From UMGS1002 sp964570825 (lineage in GTDB: Bacteria; Bacillota; Clostridia; Oscillospirales; CAG-272), in the NCBI GenBank assembly GCA_964570825.1, contig CAZMZJ010000003.1, forward strand, positions 62,001 through 126,000: DNA of 64,000 bases, given 5' to 3'. The stretch's first letter is position 1. Every line of letters starts with the position of its first letter. Shown in pieces: positions 23,936 through 32,449 of this stretch. Position numbers and translations under genes: made by a program. Under the pieces are notes generated by a model that was given only the letters and a program-made list of their open reading frames with translations, did not search any database and was not told the DNA's origin.

Positions 23936-25879
23936 TTATATGCCAGTCTCCTCGTATATTTTCATTAGCCGCTCCTCAATGTCATTTTTCCGGCTGTCCA
24001 GCTCCGCGACGCGCTTATAATCGCTGGCGGCGCTGCCGTACATTTCGGACTCGATCTTTTCAAGCTCATCCTCGAGCTTTGCAGCCTCGTTCTTCAGCCT
24101 TTCGATTCGGTTTGCCTCCCGCCTCGCTTCGGAGACGGCTTTTTTGTTCTGGAGATACTGCTCTTTATTTGAGCTGATTTTTATCTCATCCGCACCTGGA
24201 GCGGCAGCCGCGAAGGCAGACTTCTTTTCTTTTGCACTGCAAAGCTCGGTATATCCATCTCCGGAATGCTCGACCTTAAAGTCAAATATATCGCCGTCAA
24301 ACCCATCGCCCGGTCTCAAGTCAAGAATGCGGGTGGCAAGCTTGTTTATGAAATAGCGGTCATGCGAAACGGCAAGCACCGTGCCGTCAAAATTCAGAAG
24401 TGCCGTTTCAAGAGCTTCGCGCGAGTCGATGTCGAGGTGATTTGTCGGTTCGTCTAAAACGAGCAGATTCATATGGGAAAGTATCAGTTTAGCCAGAGTC
24501 AGCCGCGCTTTTTCTCCTCCGCTGAGCACTGAAACAGTTTTGAAGACATCTGAACCGGTAAAACGGAAGAGCCCGAGCGTATTGCGGATTGTAACCTCCG
24601 CAAGGGTAGGATAGGCGTTCCAAAGCTCGTCAAGCACGGTGTTTTCATCGGTGAGGTTCTGATTTTCCTGATCATAGTATCCGATTTCAACGTTGTATCC
24701 GGCTTCTATGCGCCCTGCGAGAGGCTCGATAAGCCCGACGATCATGCGAACAAGCGTTGATTTTCCGCAGCCGTTCGGTCCGGTTATAAAGACGCGTTCT
24801 CCCTTTTTAATTAGAAAATTGACATTTGAAAAAAGCACCTTGCCGCCGTAGCCGCCCGAGAGATTTTCGGCTGTCAGTACATCGTTGCCGCTTGAGAAAG
24901 CTTTTGTGAATTTGATTTTTACTGGTTTTGGAGCTTCTTTGGGCTTCTCTAGCTTCTCCATTTTGTCAAGCAGTTTCTGACGGCTTTCCGCAGCTATGAT
25001 ATTGCGCTCGCGGTTCCATGCGCGCTGCTGGGCGATATATGCCTCCTGCCGCGCGATTTCTTTCTGCTGTTCGTAATAGTGCTTTTCGTAAACTCGCCTG
25101 TCAAACTCGCGCTGTTCCATCGTGCGCGAATACCCGCCGGAATAAAGCTTCGCGCGGTGATGCTCAATGGCAAGAGTTTTGTTTGTTACTTTGTCGAGAA
25201 AATACCGGTCGTGAGAAATAATAAGCACACATTTGCGGTATCCCAAAAGGTAATTTTCAAGCCAGCCGAGAGTTTCTATGTCGAGATGGTTCGTAGGTTC
25301 GTCAAGCATGAGAATGTCGGGTTCGCGCGAGAGCTGCCGGCAAAGGGCAAGCCGCGTTCGCTGCCCTCCGGAAAGAGTTGATAGCGGACGGCGGACAGAT
25401 TCATCGTCAAATCCCATTTTCTGAAGTATCGAAAAACTTCTGCTTCGGTATTCGAGCCCCCCGTCGCGGATAAATTTTTCATGCAACTCACTGTATTCAA
25501 GCGTATATGCGTTCAGCTCACGCGGAGAAAGGCTTTTGTTCTGCATGAGCAATTCAAGTTCTGAAAGCCGTTTTTCCGCCTCAACAAGATCCGGGAATGC
25601 CGAATACATCTGTTCAAGAGCGCAGTCGCCGGCTTCGGGCGAGATGTCGAAAGCGCCGTCCTGTGCAAGCATTCCGATTGTTTTATCCTTCGAAATAAAA
25701 ACATTTCCCTCGGTCGGCTCCTGCTCGCCTGCTATTATTCTGAAAAGAGAAGACTTTCCGCATCCGTTCACCCCTATTATGCCGAGCTTGTCGGCTTCGT
25801 CGAGTGAAAAAGATATTTTCTCAAGCACCGGTTTTGTGCCGAAGGAAAGTGATATATCATTTACCGATATTATCGTCAT
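23936..25879 (-). CDS. ABC-F family ATPase (translation factor type)
   Basis: A 647-residue soluble protein with two ATPase domains and no membrane helices. Domain 1 has GVNGCGKSS and LSGGQRTRLALCRQ with LDEPTNHLD. The roughly 80-residue linker (MEQREFDRRVYEKHYYEQQ onward) is the P-site-tRNA-interacting arm of ABC-F proteins. Domain 2 has GPNGCGKST and LSGGEKARLTLAKL. The C-terminus (about 570-647) is a coiled coil. ABC-F proteins work on the ribosome, some giving antibiotic protection; the housekeeping YdiF/YheS/Uup-like layout fits best. AAAGGATC lies before ATG. Confidence 0.92.
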   Translation of the reverse strand: MTIISVNDISLSFGTKPVLEKISFSLDEADKLGIIGVNGCGKSSLFRIIAGEQEPTEGNVFISKDKTIGMLAQDGAFDISPEAGDCALEQMYSAFPDLVEAEKRLSELELLMQNKSLSPRELNAYTLEYSELHEKFIRDGGLEYRSRSFSILQKMGFDDESVRRPLSTLSGGQRTRLALCRQLSREPDILMLDEPTNHLDIETLGWLENYLLGYRKCVLIISHDRYFLDKVTNKTLAIEHHRAKLYSGGYSRTMEQREFDRRVYEKHYYEQQKEIARQEAYIAQQRAWNRERNIIAAESRQKLLDKMEKLEKPKEAPKPVKIKFTKAFSSGNDVLTAENLSGGYGGKVLFSNVNFLIKKGERVFITGPNGCGKSTLVRMIVGLIEPLAGRIEAGYNVEIGYYDQENQNLTDENTVLDELWNAYPTLAEVTIRNTLGLFRFTGSDVFKTVSVLSGGEKARLTLAKLILSHMNLLVLDEPTNHLDIDSREALETALLNFDGTVLAVSHDRYFINKLATRILDLRPGDGFDGDIFDFKVEHSGDGYTELCSAKEKKSAFAAAAPGADEIKISSNKEQYLQNKKAVSEARREANRIERLKNEAAKLEDELEKIESEMYGSAASDYKRVAELDSRKNDIEERLMKIYEETGI

Positions 25880-25976
25880 ATATGATCCTTTGATTGAAAC
25901 GTATGTTCTACTATGTCAAAAAAAATGTTTGTATTTTGTGGAATTCAACAAAATTTGATAGAATAATGCGATTCTA

Positions 25977-26005
25977 TTGACAAATATTGCCTAAAATGGT
26001 ATAAT
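25977..26005 (+). promoter_or_regulatory. Consensus promoter upstream of the sigma-region-4-like gene
   Basis: -35 TTGACA (25977-25982), 17-base spacer, -10 TATAAT (26000-26005). It leaves a leader of about 150 bases before the start at 26164. Confidence 0.75.
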
Positions 26006-26163
26006 AAAAAAGTAATCAGAACACATGTTCGCTATTCGTCCGCAAAGCCAACACACACCCATCATAAAATTATAGGATACCCGGCGGTTTTTGTCAATAG
26101 GATGGTAATATAATTGAATTTAAAAGGTCTGAATACAGAATAATGAGGAGGAAACGCCCGAAA

Positions 26164-26544
26164 ATGATGAAGCTGAGCTGCGCCGCAGTTGAGACGGCTG
26201 AATTTCTTGAAAATTACCGTTTCGGGCTGCGAATGATTGAAATGAACAGATATGAAAAAGAATATTTCAGGAAAAACGGCGAAAATGATCTGGATTTCGC
26301 CTTGGGCGAGGATGACGAGGCTTATATAAAGGCAAAAATGTTTGAAATAAAAAGATTTGTAACGTCGCTTCCGCCGGATGACAGAAAACTGTTTCTTTAT
26401 TACCACTACATAAAAGGTGAAACCGTCGAGAGATGCGGGGAATTGCTGAAAATATCCCGGAGAAGCGCTTTCCGCCTTAAGCATTCTTCGCTTGAGTATG
26501 CGGCTATTAAGTATAAAAATCGTTTAACTACTAAATATGTATAA
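26164..26544 (+). CDS. Small sigma-70-region-4-like helix-turn-helix protein
   Basis: A 126-residue soluble protein. The C-terminal half (FVTSLPPDDRKLFLYYHY ... GETVERCGELLKISRRSAFRLKHSSLEYA) has the spacing of sigma-70 region 4 (initiate-helix, recognition helix with S-R-R-S-A-F-R). The N-terminal half is helical and charged with no region 2, so it cannot be a full sigma factor. Similar stand-alone proteins are phage-late-regulator-like or anti-sigma partners; no phage genes are seen here. ATG 26143 overlaps GAGGAGGAAA, so 26164 is the likelier start. Driven by a perfect promoter. Confidence 0.65.
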   Translation: MMKLSCAAVETAEFLENYRFGLRMIEMNRYEKEYFRKNGENDLDFALGEDDEAYIKAKMFEIKRFVTSLPPDDRKLFLYYHYIKGETVERCGELLKISRRSAFRLKHSSLEYAAIKYKNRLTTKYV

Positions 26545-26612
26545 AGAAATCGTCATATGAAATAATAAAAATTGTAAGCTGAGCAAAGACATTATATTAT
26601 AAGGAGTCGGAT

Positions 26613-26861
26613 ATGGATAAAAATGCTATATGGATGGCGGGGGCCGTCGCCGCGGGGATAGCCGCCGCCGGCGTGATAGGTCTTGCGGCGGGGGAAACAA
26701 GAAAAATCATCAGCGGGATGAATAAAAAACTACCGCAAAAGCCCGGCAGGAACGGCAAAAGCCGCAATTGTTCCGGCAACAGTGCGGAAAAGGTATATTC
26801 GCGCAGAATGAATGACGACGTCATTGCGGAAGCAGTCTGCCGCGAAAGCGGTCTTTACTGA
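26613..26861 (+). CDS. Small membrane-anchored basic protein, function unknown
   Basis: An 82-residue protein. One N-terminal hydrophobic helix (about 5-26, WMAGAVAAGIAAAGVIGLAA) is followed by a basic, Asn/Ser/Lys-rich tail (KKLPQKPGRNGKSRN) and an acidic end. AAGGAGTCGG precedes ATG. Located 68 bases after the sigma-4-like gene in the same direction, so possibly cotranscribed with it. No family recognised. Confidence 0.6.
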   Translation: MDKNAIWMAGAVAAGIAAAGVIGLAAGETRKIISGMNKKLPQKPGRNGKSRNCSGNSAEKVYSRRMNDDVIAEAVCRESGLY

Positions 26862-26889
26862 ATCGTGCCGGTACGCTGTACCATGAGAA

Positions 26890-26933
26890 TGTTAATAAAA
26901 CGGTTACAAATTGGCAATAAAGTGTTAATAAAA
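26890..26933. repeat. Direct repeat TGTTAATAAAA
   Basis: Two exact copies (26890-26900 and 26923-26933), start to start 33 bases, about three DNA turns. Upstream of the Cof phosphatase; might be a regulator site, inferred only from spacing. Confidence 0.4.
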
Positions 26934-27091
26934 TAATTATAGAATTAACCCTGTTATTTTATCTGCGCCAAAGCGGGGTCCGGAAATCAACCGGCGGATG
27001 TCAGATGCCAAACGAATATTCAATATGCGTTCGGCTTTAATTTGAATTCCGGATTCCGCCCGGGCGCGCCTCGACGGGAGCAGTTGTTTTT

Positions 27092-27844
27092 ATGGCAAGA
27101 TATGACGGGATTCTGTTATGTTCGGATTTTGACGGCACAATGTTCTGCAACGATAGGATTTCAAAGGAGAACAGCAGGGCTATAAAATATTTTCAGGAAA
27201 ACGGCGGGACTTTTACCATCGCGTCGGGACGTTTCCCAGAATATTTCACCCGTCACTTGGATATGGTCGTCCCGAACACCTACATAATCGGGTTGAACGG
27301 AGCTGTTATATTTGACCATAAAACAGGAAAGCGTGTTTTTTCAGAAGCAATGCCGCGCGGCTCTCAGCAGCTGGCGGAAAAAATATTCCTCGACAACGCA
27401 GGAATAAACAGAATGGAAATGTTTTCATTCAATACTTCTTATTCCTTTACAAGAGTCACATGGAGCGGCGGCGCTGAGATAGACGAGCTTTCAAAGGTCG
27501 TGTTTTTCGTGAACGAGAAGGACAGCGACCTGATAAAGGAGAGGATAATGCGGCTCGCTGATCCGTCAATGTACGAGGTTTCGCGCAGCTGGATAAACGG
27601 CATCGAGCTGCTCAGCAGCAGGAACACCAAAGGGAAAGCCGTGCGGCGGCTCGCAAAGCTGCTGGGAAGCCGCGCGGAACGGGTGATCTGCATCGGGGAT
27701 TACGAAAACGATATTTCAATGATCGAAGAAGCCGACATAGGCTATGCCGTCGGAAACGCCGCAGATGCCGTTAAGGCGGCGGCTGACAGAGTTACGGTGC
27801 CGTGCGACAGGCACGCGATCGAACGCATTATCTCAGAACTGTAA
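27092..27844 (+). CDS. Cof-type HAD phosphatase
   Basis: A 250-residue HAD hydrolase with a type C2B cap. Motif I is SDFDGTMFCNDRI (both Asp present), motif II is TIASGRFPEY, the motif III lysine is in RNTKGKAVRRLAKL, and motif IV is GDYENDISMIEEADIGYAVGNA. These phosphatases act on sugar phosphates, flavin precursors or similar; no specific role is readable. The preceding 120 bases can fold (GCCAAACG-N13-CGTTCGGC at about 27007-27035), giving a structured leader of unknown meaning. A tandem repeat and a terminator follow. Confidence 0.88.
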   Translation: MARYDGILLCSDFDGTMFCNDRISKENSRAIKYFQENGGTFTIASGRFPEYFTRHLDMVVPNTYIIGLNGAVIFDHKTGKRVFSEAMPRGSQQLAEKIFLDNAGINRMEMFSFNTSYSFTRVTWSGGAEIDELSKVVFFVNEKDSDLIKERIMRLADPSMYEVSRSWINGIELLSSRNTKGKAVRRLAKLLGSRAERVICIGDYENDISMIEEADIGYAVGNAADAVKAAADRVTVPCDRHAIERIISEL

Positions 27845-27865
27845 TGACGCAGTATTTAATATCAG

Positions 27866-27963
27866 TTTTGCCTTTTAATTTTTAACTTTTGCCTTTTAAC
27901 TTTTGAATTTTGCCTTTTAACTTTTGAATTTTGCCTTTTAACTTTTGAATTTTGACTTTTGCC
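27866..27963. repeat. Heptamer tandem repeat TTTTNNN, 14 units
   Basis: Fourteen consecutive 7-base units each starting TTTT: GCC, AAT, AAC, GCC, AAC, GAA, GCC, AAC, GAA, GCC, AAC, GAA, GAC, GCC as the last three bases. Inside it a 21-base unit (GCC-AAC-GAA) repeats exactly three times. Non-coding, between the Cof gene stop and its terminator. Confidence 0.9.
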
Positions 27964-27990
27964 GGCGCCCGCATCGGGCGCCGGCTTTGT
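27961..27990 (+). terminator. Terminator after the Cof phosphatase and repeat
   Basis: Perfect 11-base stem GCCGGCGCCCG-CAT-CGGGCGCCGGC (27961-27985) followed by TTTGTG. The last repeat unit merges into its first arm. Confidence 0.65.
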
Positions 27991-28053
27991 GTCATGCGCG
28001 GTGAGCACGATCAGACACAGTAGAAAATTGTTGATTTACTGCTTTTCAGACTA

Positions 28054-28081
28054 TTGACAAAACAGGGATATGTGGTATAAT
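28054..28081 (+). promoter_or_regulatory. Promoter of the marR-ABC exporter operon
   Basis: -35 TTGACA (28054-28059), 16-base spacer, -10 TATAAT (28076-28081). The start point falls near 28088, inside the operator that follows. Confidence 0.85.
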
Positions 28082-28088
28082 ATGAAAT

Positions 28089-28102
28089 GTTGCGAACGCA
28101 AC
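28089..28102. promoter_or_regulatory. MarR-type operator
   Basis: Perfect palindrome GTTGCG-AA-CGCAAC (28089-28102) overlapping the predicted transcription start. It fits the TTGC...GCAA pattern of MarR-family sites and lies directly before a marR gene, so autoregulation is likely. Confidence 0.75.
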
Positions 28103-28128
28103 TATCGCTATACGGGGAGGTAGGAAAA

Positions 28129-28581
28129 ATGCCATCTTTCATGAGAAAGATTAACATCATCGGCCGCTGTGCCATGATATACCGCACGGAGCGCCTGAAA
28201 GACACCGGCCTTTCGGGAGTCCATCAGAGCTATATACTGGCTCTATGTCGCAATCCGGGTATGTCGCAGGAACAGATTGCAAGACATATTTACATAAACA
28301 AAAGCAATGTCACCCGCCATCTTGCGCAGCTTGAGAAGAACGGCTTCGTCGAACGCCGCCAGAGCGAGCTGGACAAAAGAGTCACGCTTGTTTATCCCAC
28401 GGAAAAAGCATACGAGGTTCTGCCTTCGGTGCAGGAGATTATACGCGGCTGGAACAAATATCTGACCGAGGATTTCAGCGACGAGGAAATGGAGCAGTTC
28501 AACGCGATGCTCGAACGCATTACCGAGCGCGCCACAAGCGCAGTCAACAAAGAATTTGAGGAAAAACAGGAAAACACATGA
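28129..28581 (+). CDS. MarR-family transcriptional regulator
   Basis: A 150-residue winged-helix dimer-type regulator. The HTH region SQEQIARHIYINKSNVTRHLAQLEKNGFVERR and the wing QSELDKRVTLVYPTEKAYEV are clear. The frame is open from 28087, but GGGGAGG precedes ATG 28129 and the operator occupies the earlier part, so 28129 is chosen. It overlaps the first ABC half-transporter gene by four bases (ATGA) and most likely represses the operon until a drug or toxic compound binds. Confidence 0.92.
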   Translation: MPSFMRKINIIGRCAMIYRTERLKDTGLSGVHQSYILALCRNPGMSQEQIARHIYINKSNVTRHLAQLEKNGFVERRQSELDKRVTLVYPTEKAYEVLPSVQEIIRGWNKYLTEDFSDEEMEQFNAMLERITERATSAVNKEFEEKQENT

Positions 28582-30305
28582 AATATCTGCTCGGCTACTT
28601 GAGGCCTTTCTACAAGCGCATGACAATTGGGCTTATTATCAAGATCTTCGGCACCGTCATGGAGCTGTTCATCCCTTACATACTAAGCTATATAATCGAC
28701 AGCGTCGTGCCATCAAGAAGCGTCATCGGCATAGTGATCTGGGGAATTATGATGATAGTCTGCGCCTTTGCAGGCGTATATATGAACGTTACGGCAAACC
28801 GGATGGCGTCAAAGGTCGCACGCGACACCTCGGAGCTTATCCGGCACGACCTGTTCGCAAAGACCCTGCGGCTGTCAGGCGCGCAGGTCGACAGATTCAC
28901 TATCCCGAGCCTTGAGTCGCGTCTTACCTCAGATACCTATAATTTTCACAGCTTCATCGGAAATATGCAGAGGATGGGCGTGCGAGCCCCTATAATGCTG
29001 CTCGGCGGTCTTGTAATCACTCTCATCATTGACTGGCGTATGTCGGTCGTAATGTTCTCGATTCTTCCGCTGATTACGCTCTCGGTTTATTTCATTTCAA
29101 AAAAAGGAATACCGCTTTATACCGAGGTCCAGAAATCGGTCGACGGCATGACGAGAGTAGTCCGCGAGGACGCGCAGGGCATAAGAGTCATCAAGGCGCT
29201 GTCAAAGACCGATTACGAGCGGCAGCGCTATGATATGGCCAACCGCACTCTCGTAAAAAACGAGCAGAAGGCGGGAATTACTATGGCGGCCTCCAACCCG
29301 ATCATGACATTTCTTATGAATATGGGCATTGTCGCGGTTATTTTCATAGGAGCCCTGCTCGTGAACGGAGGCCTTACAAAGGCCGGAAAAATCATCGCCT
29401 TCACGCAGTATTTTACCCTGATCTCCCAGGCTATGATTGGCATCACTAAAATTTTCGTCATGTATACGAAAAGCTCGGCGTCGGCAAAGAGAATTTCAGA
29501 GGTGCTCCAAACCGCCGAGGACCTGCCCGCGATACCCGAGTCTCAAAGCCCGCGCAAAAATTGCGGCGAGGCCTACATAGCTTTTGAGAACGTTTCGTTT
29601 TCATATAACAAAACCAAAAATAACCTCACAGACATAAGCTTCAGCATACACCGCGGAGGAACGCTCGGAATCATCGGCGCGACAGGGAGCGGAAAATCGA
29701 CAATCCTGCGGCTGCTGATGCGTTTTTATGACGCGGATTCCGGAACGATACGCATCGGCGGACGGGACGTGCGCACTATCCCCGCGGACGAACTGCACGC
29801 AATGTTCGGCGTCGCCCTTCAGAACGATTTCCTTTTCGCCGACACTGTCGAGGAGAACGTGAGGTTCGGACGCGATATTCCGCGCAGCGAGCTTGAACGC
29901 GCCGCAAAAATGGCGCAGGCTTATGAATTTATTGAAAAGTTCCCCGACGGCTGGGAGCATATGCTGACCTCTAAGGGGACAAATCTGAGCGGCGGGCAGA
30001 AACAGCGTCTTCTGGTTTCTCGCGCGCTGGCGTCAAGGCCCGACATACTTCTCCTTGACGACAGCTCCTCTGCTCTTGACTACAAAACCGACTCGCTTCT
30101 CCGCCGCGCCATCGCCGAATCGGGCGACGACACGACGGTTGTTGTGGTCGCTCAGCGCATAAGCTCTGTTATGAATTCGGATCTGATTATCGTTCTTGAC
30201 GAGGGCAGAATTATCGGAATGGGAAAACATGATGAGCTTATGAAAAACTGCGCGGTTTACCGCGAGATCAGCGTGTCCCAGATGGGAGGTGCTTTCCTTG
30301 AATAA
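28578..30305 (+). CDS. ABC exporter half, degenerate ATP site subunit
   Basis: A 575-residue protein with six transmembrane helices (about 15-300) and a C-terminal ATPase domain. Walker A is GATGSGKST and the signature is LSGGQKQRLLVSRA. The Walker B region reads LLLDDSSSALD, where the catalytic Glu is Asp, and the switch-loop His is Gln (VAQRISS). That is the pattern of the degenerate partner in heterodimeric exporters of the BmrC/LmrC/TM287 type. It pairs with the next gene, which overlaps its end, and both sit under marR. Drug or lipid export is likely; the substrate is unknown. Confidence 0.93.
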   Translation: MKYLLGYLRPFYKRMTIGLIIKIFGTVMELFIPYILSYIIDSVVPSRSVIGIVIWGIMMIVCAFAGVYMNVTANRMASKVARDTSELIRHDLFAKTLRLSGAQVDRFTIPSLESRLTSDTYNFHSFIGNMQRMGVRAPIMLLGGLVITLIIDWRMSVVMFSILPLITLSVYFISKKGIPLYTEVQKSVDGMTRVVREDAQGIRVIKALSKTDYERQRYDMANRTLVKNEQKAGITMAASNPIMTFLMNMGIVAVIFIGALLVNGGLTKAGKIIAFTQYFTLISQAMIGITKIFVMYTKSSASAKRISEVLQTAEDLPAIPESQSPRKNCGEAYIAFENVSFSYNKTKNNLTDISFSIHRGGTLGIIGATGSGKSTILRLLMRFYDADSGTIRIGGRDVRTIPADELHAMFGVALQNDFLFADTVEENVRFGRDIPRSELERAAKMAQAYEFIEKFPDGWEHMLTSKGTNLSGGQKQRLLVSRALASRPDILLLDDSSSALDYKTDSLLRRAIAESGDDTTVVVVAQRISSVMNSDLIIVLDEGRIIGMGKHDELMKNCAVYREISVSQMGGAFLE

Positions 30306-32193
30306 TCCGGGTATGTTCTCCGGCGGCGGAGGCGGGGGCGGATTGGGGCGTTCCCGTTCGCTGAACAACAGCCGTCCGGATGAGGTGATAGACAAAAAAA
30401 CCAAAGCAAGGGTGCTTATTCGCATAGGCGGATATATGATGCGCCATAAGTTCCTTGTGCTTGTAGCATTCATTCTGATGCTTTCGTCAAACCTGCTCGC
30501 GCTGATAGGCCCGAAGCTCTCGGGCAAGGCGATAGACGCCATCGAATTCGGGCAGGGCGCCGTCAGGTTCGAAGATGTCTTCCGCTATTGCGGACTTATG
30601 CTGGCTTTCTACACCGCGTCGGCGCTGCTTTCCTATATACTCGCCGTCGTGATGATAAAACTCAGTCAGAGCATAATCTATACAATGCGCAAGCAGATTT
30701 TTGACAAGCTGGTGGATCTTCCGGTCGGGTATTTCGACACCCACCAGACAGGCGACATAATCAGCCACATTTCGTATGACGTCGATACGTTGAACGCGTC
30801 GCTTTCGCACGACCTGCTTCAGGTCTGCGCAAGCATTGTCACTGTCGTCGGCTCGCTTATAATGATGATCACAATTTCGCCCACGCTGATTCTGGTTTTC
30901 GCAGTAACCGTACCGATTTCAATTGTTTTTACGAATTATAAGTCCAAAAAAGTAAGGCCGCTCTTCAAAAAACGTTCCATAAAGCTGGGTATGCTCAACG
31001 GATATGCCGAGGAAATGCTCTCGGGGCAGAGAAGCATAAAGGTTTACGGCCGCGAGGACGTTATCTGCGGCAGGTTCGACAAGCGCAACACCGAGGCCGT
31101 CGACGCTTATTACGACGCCGACTATGCCGGAGCCATCATCGGGCCCGGAGTCAATTTCATAAACAACCTCTCCATCGCTCTTGTGATAATATTCGGCGGC
31201 ATCTTCTATATGTTTTCACAGGAAGGTGTGTTAGCCGCGGGATCGGTGTTCTTCATTTCGCTCGGCGGCGTTTCGGCTTTCGTGCAGTATTCGCGCAAGT
31301 TCGCGGGACCTATCAACGAGTTCGCCAACATCTTAGCTGACCTTCAGTCCGCTCTCGCCGCAGCCGAGAGGGTGTTCAGGATAATCGACGAGAAAACCGA
31401 GGACGAGGTCAGCGCCTCGCGCCCCGAAAACGCAGGCTATAGCAGCAGCGAAACGCTTGAAAATATCAAAGGCGAGGTCAGGCTTGAGCATGTGAAGTTC
31501 GGCTACTCTCCCGAAAAAATCATTCTTCACGACCTTTCGATAAACGCATCGCCCGGCAGCACGGTTGCCATCGTCGGGCCGACGGGCGCCGGAAAAACGA
31601 CGATTATTAACCTGCTTATGCGCTTTTACGACGTTGACTCGGGTACGATATCCGTCGACGGCAGGGAAATAAGGACGCTGACGCGCGAAAGCCTGAGGCG
31701 TTCATATACTATGGTGCTTCAGGACACGTGGCTTTTCGGCGGCACCATCTACGAGAATATCACCTACGGCAAGGAAGACGCAACGATGGAGGAAGTCATA
31801 GCAGCGGCCAAAGCCGCAAAAATCCATTCGTTCATCGAAACTCTGCCGGACGGGTACAATACAATCCTGACAGACGACGGAATAAACATTTCTAAGGGAC
31901 AGAAGCAGCTCATAACCATCGCCCGCGCAATGCTGCCGAAGTCGTCTATGCTGATACTTGACGAGGCGACTTCGAACGTCGACTCGCGCACAGAAATCAA
32001 GATCCAGGAGGCCATGCGCTCGCTGATGAAAGGGAGAACCTGTTTCGTCATCGCGCACCGTCTATCAACCATACAGAACGCGGACATAATACTGGTGGTC
32101 AAGGACGGAAACGTAATAGAGCAGGGAAATCACGAACAGCTGATGGCTCGGCACGGGTTTTACTGTTCGCTTTACAATTCGCAATTCGCCTGA
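30298..32193 (+). CDS. ABC exporter half, catalytic ATP site subunit
   Basis: A 631-residue partner of the preceding protein: a Gly-rich N-terminus (FSGGGGGGGLG), six helices (about 40-330) and an ATPase domain with GPTGAGKTT, canonical Walker B LILDEATSNVD and switch His (IAHRLST). Its own signature is altered (ISKGQKQLITIARA in place of LSGGQ), which in a heterodimer completes the degenerate site of the partner. The start is ambiguous: GGGAGG at 30284 points to TTG 30298; GTG 30289 and ATG 30322 are alternatives. Confidence 0.93.
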   Translation: MNNPGMFSGGGGGGGLGRSRSLNNSRPDEVIDKKTKARVLIRIGGYMMRHKFLVLVAFILMLSSNLLALIGPKLSGKAIDAIEFGQGAVRFEDVFRYCGLMLAFYTASALLSYILAVVMIKLSQSIIYTMRKQIFDKLVDLPVGYFDTHQTGDIISHISYDVDTLNASLSHDLLQVCASIVTVVGSLIMMITISPTLILVFAVTVPISIVFTNYKSKKVRPLFKKRSIKLGMLNGYAEEMLSGQRSIKVYGREDVICGRFDKRNTEAVDAYYDADYAGAIIGPGVNFINNLSIALVIIFGGIFYMFSQEGVLAAGSVFFISLGGVSAFVQYSRKFAGPINEFANILADLQSALAAAERVFRIIDEKTEDEVSASRPENAGYSSSETLENIKGEVRLEHVKFGYSPEKIILHDLSINASPGSTVAIVGPTGAGKTTIINLLMRFYDVDSGTISVDGREIRTLTRESLRRSYTMVLQDTWLFGGTIYENITYGKEDATMEEVIAAAKAAKIHSFIETLPDGYNTILTDDGINISKGQKQLITIARAMLPKSSMLILDEATSNVDSRTEIKIQEAMRSLMKGRTCFVIAHRLSTIQNADIILVVKDGNVIEQGNHEQLMARHGFYCSLYNSQFA

Positions 32194-32209
32194 CGGAATC
32201 ACTGCCTGC

Positions 32210-32235
32210 GGGGGAGCTTTTACAAAAGCTCCCCC
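32210..32235 (+). terminator. Hairpin after the exporter operon
   Basis: Perfect 12-base stem GGGGGAGCTTTT (32210-32221) / AAAAGCTCCCCC (32224-32235) with a two-base spacer; no T-run follows, so terminator activity is less sure. Confidence 0.5.
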
Positions 32236-32303
32236 GATCCGCTCTTTTGAAGACAAAAAACGGTTAATGTGCGATGTATAAAAATGCTTTCCGCTTCAAA
32301 GGA

Positions 32304-32331
32304 TTGACAAATCAGAAATTATTGTTATACT
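32304..32331 (+). promoter_or_regulatory. Promoter of the potassium uptake pair
   Basis: -35 TTGACA (32304-32309), 16-base spacer, -10 TATACT (32326-32331). A leader of about 110 bases follows with GC-rich hairpins (for example around GCCGCGCGGCGGC); no known riboswitch consensus was recognised. Confidence 0.7.
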
Positions 32332-32449
32332 ATTAAATGACAGATAATGAAGGCAGCCATTGGCCGGAAAACACACGCCGCGCGGCGGCAAAAAGGCTTA
32401 AAGGCGCAATCCTTGCTGACGGCAGAAAGGTATGGTATAAAGTTTTCAG

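Noticed and set aside
26572..26600. Promoter for the 82-residue protein (TTGTAA, 17 bases, TATTAT)
   Set aside because: The start point would fall inside or after the ribosome binding site, leaving no leader, so it is unlikely to drive this gene.
27866..27963. CRISPR array
   Set aside because: Units are seven bases in direct contiguous phase with no spacers and no cas genes in the window.
32338..32449. c-di-AMP (ydaO) riboswitch before the potassium transporter
   Set aside because: Leader is shorter than usual for this class and the conserved aptamer segments were not found by eye.
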